Shown: positions 1 through 5,253, counted from the stretch's first letter. The stretch: DNA of 5,301 bases from an archaeon (GCA_024409165.1 JAKSUE010000108.1:1-5301); one strand, 5' to 3'. Notes: a model not told the origin generated them from the sequence alone. Numbers and translations are program-made.

Positions 1-109
1 TTTTATTTAAATTTTTCAAATAATTTTTTCTTTAATTATTCTTATCAATACATTCAATAATTCAATAAGTAACTTCAGTAGGTATCCATTTAATCAATCG
101 TTTATCACT

Positions 110-352
110 TTAAATTAATCCATGAATCATTCTTAATGCATCGAGTAAACCATGGCTATATTCAATACAACCAAAAGCAGTTCTCATATCTTTTTTCTCA
201 AGATAATATTTTGAATCATTCCAATAATCAATAGCTCTATCATAAACTTCTTTCTCTTTTCCTTCAAAAGTAATATCTGCAACGTGATTAAGATTTCTTT
301 CAAGTTTTGCAATATCAATAGCTATTTTTTCAGGACTTTCTAAATCTGTCAT
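110..352 (-). CDS. DUF357 family small archaeal protein
   Basis: An 80-residue acidic protein that I recognise as DUF357, an archaeal family whose biochemical role is not known to me. The diagnostic part is the C-terminal half: a D-S-K-Y-Y-L-E-K-K-D stretch (residues 46-55) followed by T-A-F-G-C-I-E-Y-S-H-G-L-L-D-A-L-R (58-74). The whole chain looks alpha-helical, with no signal peptide, membrane segment or cysteine cluster, so it is probably cytoplasmic. The length is about that of a single DUF357 domain, so it seems complete. The start is supported by GAGG six bases before the ATG (minus strand, 359-362). It lies 88 bp downstream of the archaetidylinositol phosphate synthase on the same strand and is probably co-transcribed with it. 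This may hint at a role near lipid or nucleotide metabolism, but that is inference from position only. Confidence 0.85.
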   Translation of the reverse strand: MTDLESPEKIAIDIAKLERNLNHVADITFEGKEKEVYDRAIDYWNDSKYYLEKKDMRTAFGCIEYSHGLLDALRMIHGLI

Positions 353-440
353 ATTATTCCTCTTATCATTTTATTTAATTTTTTATAATTTTTGTATGAA
401 TAAATTTTATTAAATTTAATTTTTTAATTATTTTAAGGTA

Positions 441-1040
441 TTATTCATTTAATTTATTTAATTCTTTATAAGTATGATAAACTCTTTGACATACTGTGAA
501 ATATGAAAGTATTATAAGTAAATAAATCACATATGTAAAAGCTACTTCTGTATGGATAAGTCCAATGAAATTAACAAATCCAATAATTAATGAACCTGCA
601 ACTAAAATTAACAATCTTACAGCACGTTCTGCTATTCCAACACTACATTCAATTCCTTGTGTTTCAGCTCTTGATCTTACATAACTAACTGTTATCGCTG
701 AGTGGATAGCTAAAATACCAACGAACCAATGACAATATCCTCCAAATATAATTCCAATATAAATAATTGCATCTGCAAATCTATCCATTGTTGAATCTAA
801 AAATGCACCAAATGGACTTGATCTTCCGTGACGTCTTGCTACAGCACCATCTACAACATCTAAAAATCCACTAAGTAAAATAAATAATCCTCCAAGTATT
901 AAGTTGTGATTTGCAAACCAATATGCAGAAATTACTGCTATAAATGGAGATATTATTGTTATGATATTTGGGTTTATATTTAATCTTTTAGCTATTGGTT
1001 CTAAAAAGTTTGTTAGTTTTGGTCTTAATCCTTCAAGCAT
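441..1040 (-). CDS. Archaetidylinositol phosphate synthase (CDP-alcohol phosphatidyltransferase)
   Basis: A membrane enzyme of 199 residues that joins CDP-archaeol to 1L-myo-inositol 1-phosphate, giving archaetidylinositol phosphate, the precursor of inositol head groups in archaeal lipids. The complete CDP-alcohol phosphotransferase signature is present with exact family spacing: D61, D64, G65, A68, R69, G78, D82 and D86. The aspartates bind the two metal ions and the last is the expected catalytic base. About six hydrophobic helices are visible (roughly 26-43, 46-62, 88-105, 106-122, 141-160, 166-184), the normal fold. The stretch S-Y-V-R-S-R-A (119-125) followed by C-S-V-G-I-A-E-R (132-139) resembles the inositol-phosphate type rather than the phosphatidylglycerophosphate type; related members using serine or glycerol phosphate remain possible. 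There is no Shine-Dalgarno before the ATG, but a TATA box sits about 28 bp upstream, suggesting a leaderless transcript. It is divergent from the tRNA-modification gene and upstream of DUF357. Confidence 0.88.
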   Translation of the reverse strand: MLEGLRPKLTNFLEPIAKRLNINPNIITIISPFIAVISAYWFANHNLILGGLFILLSGFLDVVDGAVARRHGRSSPFGAFLDSTMDRFADAIIYIGIIFGGYCHWFVGILAIHSAITVSYVRSRAETQGIECSVGIAERAVRLLILVAGSLIIGFVNFIGLIHTEVAFTYVIYLLIILSYFTVCQRVYHTYKELNKLNE

Positions 1041-1063
1041 AGTTTTAATTATATGTATTTACT

Positions 1064-1071
1064 AATATAAA
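1064..1071 (-). promoter_or_regulatory. Probable TATA box of the lipid synthase gene
   Basis: On the minus strand this reads TTTATATT, close to the archaeal TATA consensus. Its centre lies about 28 bp before the ATG at 1040. Archaeal transcription usually starts about 25 bp after the TATA centre, so the start site would fall on or within a few bases of the ATG. This agrees with the missing ribosome binding site. No transcript data are available to confirm it. Confidence 0.45.
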
Positions 1072-1106
1072 TTTAATTAAAATATTTTATTTTTATTTAA
1101 AATAAT

Positions 1107-1142
1107 TATAAATTAAATTATAAATTAAATTATAAAGTAATT
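1107..1142. repeat. 12-bp tandem repeat, three units, in a divergent promoter region
   Basis: The unit TATAAATTAAAT occurs at 1107-1118 and 1119-1130 exactly, and a third degenerate copy (TATAAAGTAATT, two differences) follows at 1131-1142. The array lies between the divergently transcribed lipid synthase and threonylcarbamoyl-AMP synthase genes. Each unit contains TATAAA, so it could supply several weak TATA-like boxes or a regulator or histone site. It could also be low-complexity A/T sequence expanded by slippage. Confidence 0.6.
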
Positions 1143-1145
1143 TGA

Positions 1146-1153
1146 ATATAAAA
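1146..1153 (+). promoter_or_regulatory. Candidate TATA box for the t6A/RadB operon
   Basis: ATATAAAA lies about 42 bp before the ATG at 1192, which would place transcription start near 1175 and leave a short leader of about 16 bases without a clear ribosome binding site. The surrounding DNA is so A/T-rich that other positions are possible, so the call is weak. Confidence 0.25.
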
Positions 1154-1191
1154 ATTATTGTAAATTTTAAAATATAATTGGCAGTATAAAT

Positions 1192-1878
1192 ATGAAAATA
1201 CTAAAATTAAATCCAGAAAATCCAGATAAAGAGTTAATTAATAAAGCTATTGATGTTATGGCAAATGGAGGGGTTATTTTATATCCTACAGATACAGTTT
1301 ATGGCTTAGGGGCTAATATTTTTAATAAAGATGCTGTAGAGAGGATTAATAAAATAAAGAATAGAGACTCTTCAAAGGCATTATCTATTTTAGTTTCTAA
1401 TTTAGAATCTTTAGATTTAGTGGCTGATGTTAATTTTAAAAATTGGACTCTTATAAATAGATGGCTTCCAGGGCCTTTTACATTTATTCTTCCTAAAAAT
1501 AAATGTGTTCCTTCTTTTATTAGTCCAAATGATAAAGTTGGTGTAAGGATTCCAGATAATAAAATAGCTACTTCTCTTGCAAGGATTTTTCCAATTGTTA
1601 CAACAAGTGCAAATGTTTCTAATCAAGAAACTTTATCAAATCCTCAAGATATTTTAAAACAAATTGGAGATTCAATAGATTTAGTTATTGATGTAGGTGA
1701 ATTAAAATCTACAACACCTTCAACTATTATTGATTTAACTGATTTTAGACCTTCTTTAGTAAGAAAAGGCGCTGAAATTTTAGAATTTACAAAAAGTGAA
1801 GAATTTAGAGAACTCTCAAAAAATGAGAAAAAAGAAGCTTTAAAACATAAATTTAAAGGTATTAAAATTAATAAATAA
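1192..1878 (+). CDS. tsaC: L-threonylcarbamoyladenylate synthase (YrdC/Sua5 family)
   Basis: A cytoplasmic enzyme of 228 residues that uses threonine, bicarbonate and ATP to make threonylcarbamoyl-AMP. In archaea the KEOPS complex passes this group to A37 of ANN-decoding tRNAs as t6A. The YrdC domain fills most of the chain. Visible family motifs are Y-P-T-D-T-V-Y-G-L-G (31-40), K56-x-R58-xxx-K62 in the nucleotide/RNA-binding groove, L-P-G-P (92-95), G-V-R-I-P (117-121), T-T-S-A-N (137-141), S-T-I-I-D (177-181) and V-R-K-G-A (190-194). It has no C-terminal Sua5 domain, so it is the short, TsaC-like form; the last 30 or so residues are a lysine/glutamate-rich tail. No in-frame alternative start preserves the domain better. 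There is no clear Shine-Dalgarno. RadB follows 33 bp downstream on the same strand, so the two are probably co-transcribed. Confidence 0.93.
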   Translation: MKILKLNPENPDKELINKAIDVMANGGVILYPTDTVYGLGANIFNKDAVERINKIKNRDSSKALSILVSNLESLDLVADVNFKNWTLINRWLPGPFTFILPKNKCVPSFISPNDKVGVRIPDNKIATSLARIFPIVTTSANVSNQETLSNPQDILKQIGDSIDLVIDVGELKSTTPSTIIDLTDFRPSLVRKGAEILEFTKSEEFRELSKNEKKEALKHKFKGIKINK

Positions 1879-1902
1879 AATTAATATTCTAATAAAATGA
1901 AA

Positions 1903-1907
1903 GTGAT
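1903..1907 (+). promoter_or_regulatory. Ribosome binding site that sets the RadB start
   Basis: GTGAT matches the 3' half of the archaeal Shine-Dalgarno consensus GGAGGTGAT and ends four bases before the ATG at 1912. The earlier in-frame ATG at 1897 has no such motif upstream, so this site favours 1912 as the true start. Confidence 0.5.
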
Positions 1908-1911
1908 TAAA

Positions 1912-2607
1912 ATGAAAACACTATCTAAAATGTATGAATTTGATAAAATAGCTACTAATTCTCCATTAGATAAATTATTAGATGGAGGTATTGAAAAAAG
2001 AAGTATTACTCAAATTTATGGGCCTCCAGGTTCTGGAAAAACAAATATTTCTTTACTTTTAGCAGTTAATGTTGCTAAATCTGGTAAAAAAGTTGTTTAT
2101 ATTGATACAGAAGGTGGAATATCTATTGAGCGTATAAAACAATTAGCTGGTGAAGATTTTGAAAAAGTAGCTAATAATATAATTGTTTTTGAACCAACTA
2201 CCTTTTATGAACAATATGAAGATTTAAAATTAGTTGATTCTATGGTTTCTTCCAAAGTTCAAGAAATCGAATTAATTATTCTTGATTCAGCAGTTGCATT
2301 ATTCCGTGTTGAAGAAGATAAAAACAGAGCTAATTATTTAGGAAAACAAATGTCTATTTTGTCATCTATTGCAAGATTATATGATTTAGCTGTTGTTGTA
2401 ACTAATCAAATTTATGCTTCTTTTGAAGAAGATAGTGATGAAATTAAACCAATTGGTGGTACTGTATTACAATATAACTGTAAAACTATAATTGAACTTA
2501 AAAGAAATGAAGAAGACAAAACAAGAATTGCTCTTTTAAAAAGACATAAATATTTAGTTGAAGGTTTAGCTATTCATTTTATTATTACAGATAATGGTAT
2601 TGAATAG
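1912..2607 (+). CDS. radB: DNA repair and recombination protein RadB
   Basis: An archaeal RecA/RadA-superfamily paralogue, here 231 residues from the ATG at 1912. RadB binds DNA and is thought to assist RadA and Holliday-junction processing. It is a single RecA-like ATPase core without the N-terminal helix-hairpin-helix domain of RadA, as normal for the family. Numbering from the chosen start, it shows Walker A G-P-P-G-S-G-K-T (37-44), D-T-E-G-G (65-69), Walker B L-I-I-L-D (121-125), V-V-V-T-N-Q (162-167, the glutamine-sensor region) and I-G-G-T (181-184). An in-frame ATG at 1897 would add five residues (M-K-V-I-K), but only 1912 has a ribosome binding site, and the protein then begins M-K-T-L-S-K-M-Y-E-F, as RadB proteins usually do. 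It follows the threonylcarbamoyl-AMP synthase in a likely two-gene operon. No strong terminator follows closely; the first long T-run is at 2801-2807. Confidence 0.93.
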   Translation: MKTLSKMYEFDKIATNSPLDKLLDGGIEKRSITQIYGPPGSGKTNISLLLAVNVAKSGKKVVYIDTEGGISIERIKQLAGEDFEKVANNIIVFEPTTFYEQYEDLKLVDSMVSSKVQEIELIILDSAVALFRVEEDKNRANYLGKQMSILSSIARLYDLAVVVTNQIYASFEEDSDEIKPIGGTVLQYNCKTIIELKRNEEDKTRIALLKRHKYLVEGLAIHFIITDNGIE

Positions 2608-2649
2608 AGTATGATATAATTAAGATATTAGTACACATTAGTTAATATA

Positions 2650-2703
2650 AGTCTATTATAGTTAGTCTATTATTTTAAAAAATCTATTATATTTAGTCTA
2701 TTG
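2650..2703 (+). repeat. Four spaced TCTATT motifs downstream of radB
   Basis: The core TCTATT starts at 2652, 2666, 2683 and 2697, giving spacings of 14, 17 and 14 bp. Three of the four copies carry AG directly before it (AGTCTATT) and the first three continue as TCTATTAT. The cluster lies after radB and 130-190 bp before the aminotransferase start, upstream of the palindrome at 2747. It could be a regulator-binding cluster or decayed low-complexity repeats. Confidence 0.5.
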
Positions 2704-2746
2704 TAAATTATTTTAAAAATTATTTTAAAAAATTATTTAAATAACT

Positions 2747-2769
2747 TTTAACATATTATATATGTTAAA
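2747..2769. promoter_or_regulatory. Near-perfect palindrome before the aminotransferase, candidate operator
   Basis: The ten-base arms TTTAACATAT (2747-2756) and ATATGTTAAA (2760-2769) are exact reverse complements separated by TAT. The centre contains TTATATATG, a possible TATA box about 77 bp before the ATG, which would give a leader near 50 bases. A symmetrical element overlapping the TATA box is the classic arrangement for an archaeal repressor. It is not followed by a T-run, so it is not an obvious terminator. The regulator is unknown. Confidence 0.5.
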
Positions 2770-2836
2770 TTGTTAATCATTAGGATTATACAGTTTACAA
2801 TTTTTTTATTTATTATTTTAAAGTGTTCGTGGTAAA

Positions 2837-4000
2837 ATGGAAATTGTTAAAAAAGAATATGCTAAGGCAGCAAAAATCGTTCCAGATGGATATGCATCTG
2901 TTAATCACTTCTTTGAAGAAGTATTTTTAGATGAAGATATGATTTGGATGGGTCAAAATACTAATGAATTGCATGATGAAGATGATATTGTTAATGCAAT
3001 GACTAGATGTATTGAAAAAAGACAATACAATAAATACCCACCTCCTGAAGGATTTAATGAACTTAAGACTTTAATTTTAGAAGATTTAGGTCTTTTATAC
3101 CGTGATGTTGAAATTTTAATCAATGCTGGTGCAACCGAATCATTATACTTAGCCATGAACGCCGTTTTAGATGAAGGACACAATGTAATAACTCCAGATC
3201 CAGGTTATCTCATCATTGATAATTTCGCAAGTAGATTTGCTTCTGAAATTAGATCTATTCCAATTTATAATGAAGAATGTGGTTATAAATTAACCCCTAA
3301 ACTTGTAAGAGAAAATATGGATGAAAATACAAGAGTTATTCTCTTAATCGATCCATTAAACCCATTAGGAAGCTCATATACTGAAGCAGAAATGAAAGAA
3401 TTTGCTGAAATTGCTATTGAAAATGATATCTTCTTAGTTCATGATATAACCTATCGTGATTTTGCAGATGAACATTTCTTAGCAGTTAAATATGCTCCTA
3501 AAAATGCAATTACAATGTATAGTTTCTCTAAAAGTTATGGTTTAGCAGGTCTCAGATTAGGTGCAATCATAGCTGCTCCATACATTACAAATGTTGTAAA
3601 ATCAATTATTATTAACGACGTAGGTACAAACTTAGTAGCTCAAGCTGGAGCTATTGAAGCATTAAAAACCAAACCACATTGGCTTGATTTTGTAAAAAAC
3701 ACTACTCGTTCTAATCAAGAAATCATTAAAGCAGCTGTTGATAAATGTGAAGGTGTCTTCTTACCAGTCTATCCATCACAAGCAAACATGATGGCTATTG
3801 ACTTATCTGGTGCAGGAATCGACCCTGAAGACATGTCTACTTATTTACTCTCTAAAAAAATATTTACAAGACAAGGTTCTTACACAAGTAACAGATTTGG
3901 AGACAATTTCTTAAGAGTAAGTTTCTCAATTGCTCCTGAAAAAGTAGAAAGATTTGCTGAAGAATTTGTCAAAGCTGTAGAAGTTTTAAGAACTAAATAA
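2837..4000 (+). CDS. PLP-dependent aminotransferase, class I/II
   Basis: A fold-type I pyridoxal-phosphate enzyme of 387 residues, the usual length for the family and apparently complete. Visible landmarks are Y-P-P-P-E-G (67-72), G-A-T-E-S-L (98-103, cofactor phosphate contact), P-D-P-G-Y (120-124), N175 in D-P-L-N-P-L-G, D203 and Y206 in H-D-I-T-Y (contacts to the pyridine ring), the Schiff-base lysine K232 in S-F-S-K-S-Y-G-L-A-G-L-R (229-240), and R360 in L-R-V-S-F, which should bind the substrate carboxylate. The sequence does not tell the amino donor; aspartate, aromatic or another amino acid are all possible. It stands alone, with its own upstream region and a terminator overlapping its stop codon. 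The ribosome binding site is weak (GTGGT at 2829-2833). It uses more ATC and TTC codons than the t6A and RadB genes, which may reflect higher expression. Confidence 0.9.
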   Translation: MEIVKKEYAKAAKIVPDGYASVNHFFEEVFLDEDMIWMGQNTNELHDEDDIVNAMTRCIEKRQYNKYPPPEGFNELKTLILEDLGLLYRDVEILINAGATESLYLAMNAVLDEGHNVITPDPGYLIIDNFASRFASEIRSIPIYNEECGYKLTPKLVRENMDENTRVILLIDPLNPLGSSYTEAEMKEFAEIAIENDIFLVHDITYRDFADEHFLAVKYAPKNAITMYSFSKSYGLAGLRLGAIIAAPYITNVVKSIIINDVGTNLVAQAGAIEALKTKPHWLDFVKNTTRSNQEIIKAAVDKCEGVFLPVYPSQANMMAIDLSGAGIDPEDMSTYLLSKKIFTRQGSYTSNRFGDNFLRVSFSIAPEKVERFAEEFVKAVEVLRTK

Positions 4001-4022
4001 TAGTATTTAACTATTATTTTTT
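3995..4022 (+). terminator. Hairpin and T-run terminator of the aminotransferase
   Basis: AAATAATAGT (3995-4004) and ACTATTATTT (4010-4019) are exact reverse complements with a five-base loop, and the right arm runs into six T residues (4017-4022). The left arm overlaps the TAA stop codon at 3998-4000. Further T-runs follow at 4043-4049, 4051-4056 and 4058-4064, which would act as back-up oligo-T terminators typical of archaea. Confidence 0.6.
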
Positions 4023-4090
4023 ATTTTATTTTACAGTTCTAATTTTTTTATTTTTTATTTTTTTAATTTAACCTTATCATTAATTTTTAA

Positions 4091-4170
4091 TCTATTTTAA
4101 TCTATTTTAGTTTATTTTAATCTATTTTAGCTTATTTTAGTTTATTTAAGTTTATTTTATTTTATTTTTA
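4091..4170 (+). repeat. Eight consecutive 10-bp T-tract repeats
   Basis: Starting at 4091 the sequence divides into eight adjoining 10-mers of the form YYTATTTTAR: TCTATTTTAA, TCTATTTTAG, TTTATTTTAA, TCTATTTTAG, CTTATTTTAG, then three more degenerate copies (the sixth has TTTATTTAAG). The array ends 20 bp before the zinc-ribbon start codon. The T-tracts recur about once per helical turn, which is the arrangement that bends DNA. It lies after the aminotransferase terminators, so it is probably promoter or spacer DNA. Confidence 0.7.
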
Positions 4171-4178
4171 ATTTATAT

Positions 4179-4182
4179 GGAG
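4179..4182 (+). promoter_or_regulatory. Ribosome binding site of the zinc-ribbon gene
   Basis: GGAG sits eight bases before the ATG at 4191. The following bases, GAATTAATT in overlap, are nearly the same as those before the flavodoxin-fold gene on the other strand. Confidence 0.7.
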
Positions 4183-4190
4183 AATTAATT

Positions 4191-4454
4191 ATGGATTTTG
4201 AAAATATGGAATTATGTCAATCATGTATGATGCCTTTAAGTCCTGGAATGTATGGAACTGAAGAAGATGGTAGTGAAAGTAAAGATTACTGTAAATTTTG
4301 TTATAAAGATGGTAAATTTACTTCTGATATAACTATGGAAGAAATGATTGATTTCTGTGTTCCAAAAACTGCAGAAGCAACTGGAATGAGCGAAGATGAA
4401 GCTCGTAAAATGAGTGAAGAATTATTCCCTAAATTAAAACGTTGGAATAAATAA
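4191..4454 (+). CDS. Small zinc-ribbon domain protein
   Basis: An 87-residue protein of the putative zinc-ribbon family found in bacteria and archaea (the Zn_ribbon_2 type, from memory). Two cysteine pairs, C9-x2-C12 and C34-x2-C37, should hold one zinc ion. The family pattern is clear: C-Q-S-C-M-M-P-L near the start, G-T-E-E-D-G-S (22-28), Y-C-K-F-C-Y (33-38), then a helical part with D-I-T-M-E-E-M-I-D-F-C (46-56) and a C-terminal L-F-P-K-L-K-R-W (78-85). An extra cysteine, C56, lies outside the ribbon. Function is unknown; a nucleic-acid, protein or redox-sensing role would be a guess. The protein is acidic and has no signal peptide or membrane segment. It has a good ribosome binding site, stands alone in its transcription unit, and converges with a flavodoxin-fold gene. 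Confidence 0.85.
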   Translation: MDFENMELCQSCMMPLSPGMYGTEEDGSESKDYCKFCYKDGKFTSDITMEEMIDFCVPKTAEATGMSEDEARKMSEELFPKLKRWNK

Positions 4455-4462
4455 TTTTATTA

Positions 4463-4510
4463 TTTTTTTAATTATTATTTTAATTATTATTTTAATTTTA
4501 TTTTTTTTTT
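4463..4510 (+). terminator. Oligo-T terminator region of the zinc-ribbon gene
   Basis: Within 60 bases of the stop codon there is a run of seven T (4463-4469), a twice-repeated 12-mer AATTATTATTTT (4470-4493), and a run of ten T (4501-4510). Archaeal RNA polymerase stops at such T-rich stretches without needing a hairpin. Confidence 0.55.
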
Positions 4511-4533
4511 AAGTTTATTTATTCTATTTATTT

Positions 4534-4574
4534 AAAAAAAAGAAGATAATTAGCTAAATTAATAGCTAATTTTT
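4534..4574. terminator. Bidirectional terminator hairpin between convergent genes
   Basis: AATTAGCTA (4548-4556) and TAGCTAATT (4563-4571) pair perfectly around a six-base loop. Plus-strand transcripts meet five T residues at 4570-4574; minus-strand transcripts leave the hairpin and reach eight U residues (the A-run at 4534-4541) after six bases. This suits termination of both the zinc-ribbon gene and the flavodoxin-fold gene. Confidence 0.6.
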
Positions 4575-4608
4575 ATGTTTAATGATTTTTATTATTTTAT
4601 TTTATTTT

Positions 4609-4629
4609 TTAGTTAATATTATTAACTAA
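4609..4629. repeat. Perfect 21-bp palindrome in the convergent gap
   Basis: TTAGTTAATA (4609-4618) and TATTAACTAA (4620-4629) are exact reverse complements around one central T. On the minus strand it lies 24 bp after the stop codon of the flavodoxin-fold gene but is followed by A residues rather than U, so it is a poor intrinsic terminator. It may protect the 3' end of the mRNA, bind a protein, or be a relic. Confidence 0.5.
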
Positions 4630-4652
4630 TATTACCTATTTGATTGAATTAT

Positions 4653-5198
4653 TTATTCAATAACCCAATCAACTAAATCTTTAACTGCAGCTTTTTGGTC
4701 ATCTTTGGATGCAAATGCTTCAGGGTCGTTGTTATCTCCGACTAAGACATTTTTGTGAGATCCAAATCCTAAAACACCAAATGCAAATGCAGTTTGTTCA
4801 GCTACAGGAGTGTAATCGTCTTCTCCTCCACCATAAGTTAAGATAAGACCGATTTTTTTATTAACATCAGGCATAGGAATGCCTTTTGCAGGGTTGAATT
4901 TAGAGTAGAATCTGTCAATTACAGCTGCTACCATACCTGGTAATCTTCCAAAGTAGACAGGAGCAATAAAGAATGCACCATCACATTCTTCTAACATTTT
5001 TATAAGGTCATATGCATCGTCTTTGTAAACACATTCATCTTTTACTTTACATGCATTGTCTGCTTGACAGAAAGTAATGTCTTTGGATTTAATATCGAAT
5101 AATTCAACTTCTCCGTCTAAAGAACCTTTAATAAATTCTGCAATAGCGTCAGAATTTCCTTTTCTTGGACTTCCACTAATTATAACATATTTTGCCAT
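4653..5198 (-). CDS. Flavodoxin-fold NAD(P)H-dependent FMN oxidoreductase
   Basis: A 181-residue cytoplasmic flavoprotein of the NADPH-dependent FMN reductase / iron-sulfur-flavoprotein-like group. The N-terminal beta strand and phosphate loop, I-S-G-S-P-R-K-G-N-S (7-16), binds the FMN phosphate. A-P-V-Y-F-G (79-84) followed by L-P-G-M-V-A-A-V-I-D-R-F (86-97), and T-Y-G-G-G (121-125), are the other flavin-side loops. Three cysteines lie between strand 2 and helix 2 (C44, C50, C56, spaced x5 and x5), ending in the common C-V-Y-K-D-D. This is not the compact CX2CX2C cluster motif of methanogen iron-sulfur flavoproteins, so a 4Fe-4S cluster is doubtful. The physiological partner is unknown; quinone, flavin or oxidative-stress roles are all possible. 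It has a strong AAGGAG ribosome binding site, and converges on the zinc-ribbon gene. Confidence 0.88.
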   Translation of the reverse strand: MAKYVIISGSPRKGNSDAIAEFIKGSLDGEVELFDIKSKDITFCQADNACKVKDECVYKDDAYDLIKMLEECDGAFFIAPVYFGRLPGMVAAVIDRFYSKFNPAKGIPMPDVNKKIGLILTYGGGEDDYTPVAEQTAFAFGVLGFGSHKNVLVGDNNDPEAFASKDDQKAAVKDLVDWVIE

Positions 5199-5206
5199 AT
5201 TTAATT

Positions 5207-5212
5207 CTCCTT
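5207..5212 (-). promoter_or_regulatory. Ribosome binding site of the flavodoxin-fold gene
   Basis: On the minus strand AAGGAG ends eight bases before the ATG at 5198, the strongest ribosome binding site in the window. It fixes the start of the oxidoreductase at M-A-K-Y-V-I-I. Confidence 0.75.
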
Positions 5213-5253
5213 TTCTTTATTTTTTCTTTATTTTTTATGTTTTTCTTTATTTT
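5211..5253. repeat. Three copies of TTTTCTTTATTTT upstream of the oxidoreductase
   Basis: The 13-mer occurs at 5211-5223, 5222-5234 (overlapping) and 5241-5253. On the minus strand it is an A-rich leader sequence directly before the ribosome binding site, which should keep this part of the mRNA unstructured. It may be simple low-complexity DNA. Confidence 0.5.

Noticed and set aside
1..109. Possible gene end or terminator downstream of DUF357
   Set aside because: No reading frame of meaningful length is open on either strand, and there is no U-run in the direction of transcription; only a short ATTCAATA direct repeat near 52-67 is visible.
1417..1626. A 69-residue open frame on the minus strand
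   Set aside because: It lies wholly inside the threonylcarbamoyl-AMP synthase gene, whose motifs are clear, and its lysine/asparagine/isoleucine-rich product resembles nothing; it is the antisense shadow of A/T-rich coding DNA.
2608..2836. A small RNA or riboswitch before the aminotransferase
   Set aside because: The region is almost pure A/T with no GC-containing stems beyond the palindrome and no recognisable riboswitch core; nothing supports an RNA gene.
2953..3183. A 76-residue open frame on the minus strand
   Set aside because: It is antisense to the conserved N-terminal half of the aminotransferase, has no ribosome binding site, and shows no recognisable domain.
4091..4170. CRISPR array
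   Set aside because: The units are 10 bp, adjoining and without unique spacers, so this is a simple tandem repeat and not a CRISPR.
4643..4661. Seven-base inverted repeat ATTGAAT / ATTCAAT at the end of the oxidoreductase gene
   Set aside because: It is partly coding and not followed by a U-run on the minus strand; a short A/T-rich match of this size is easily due to chance, and a better terminator lies at 4534-4574.
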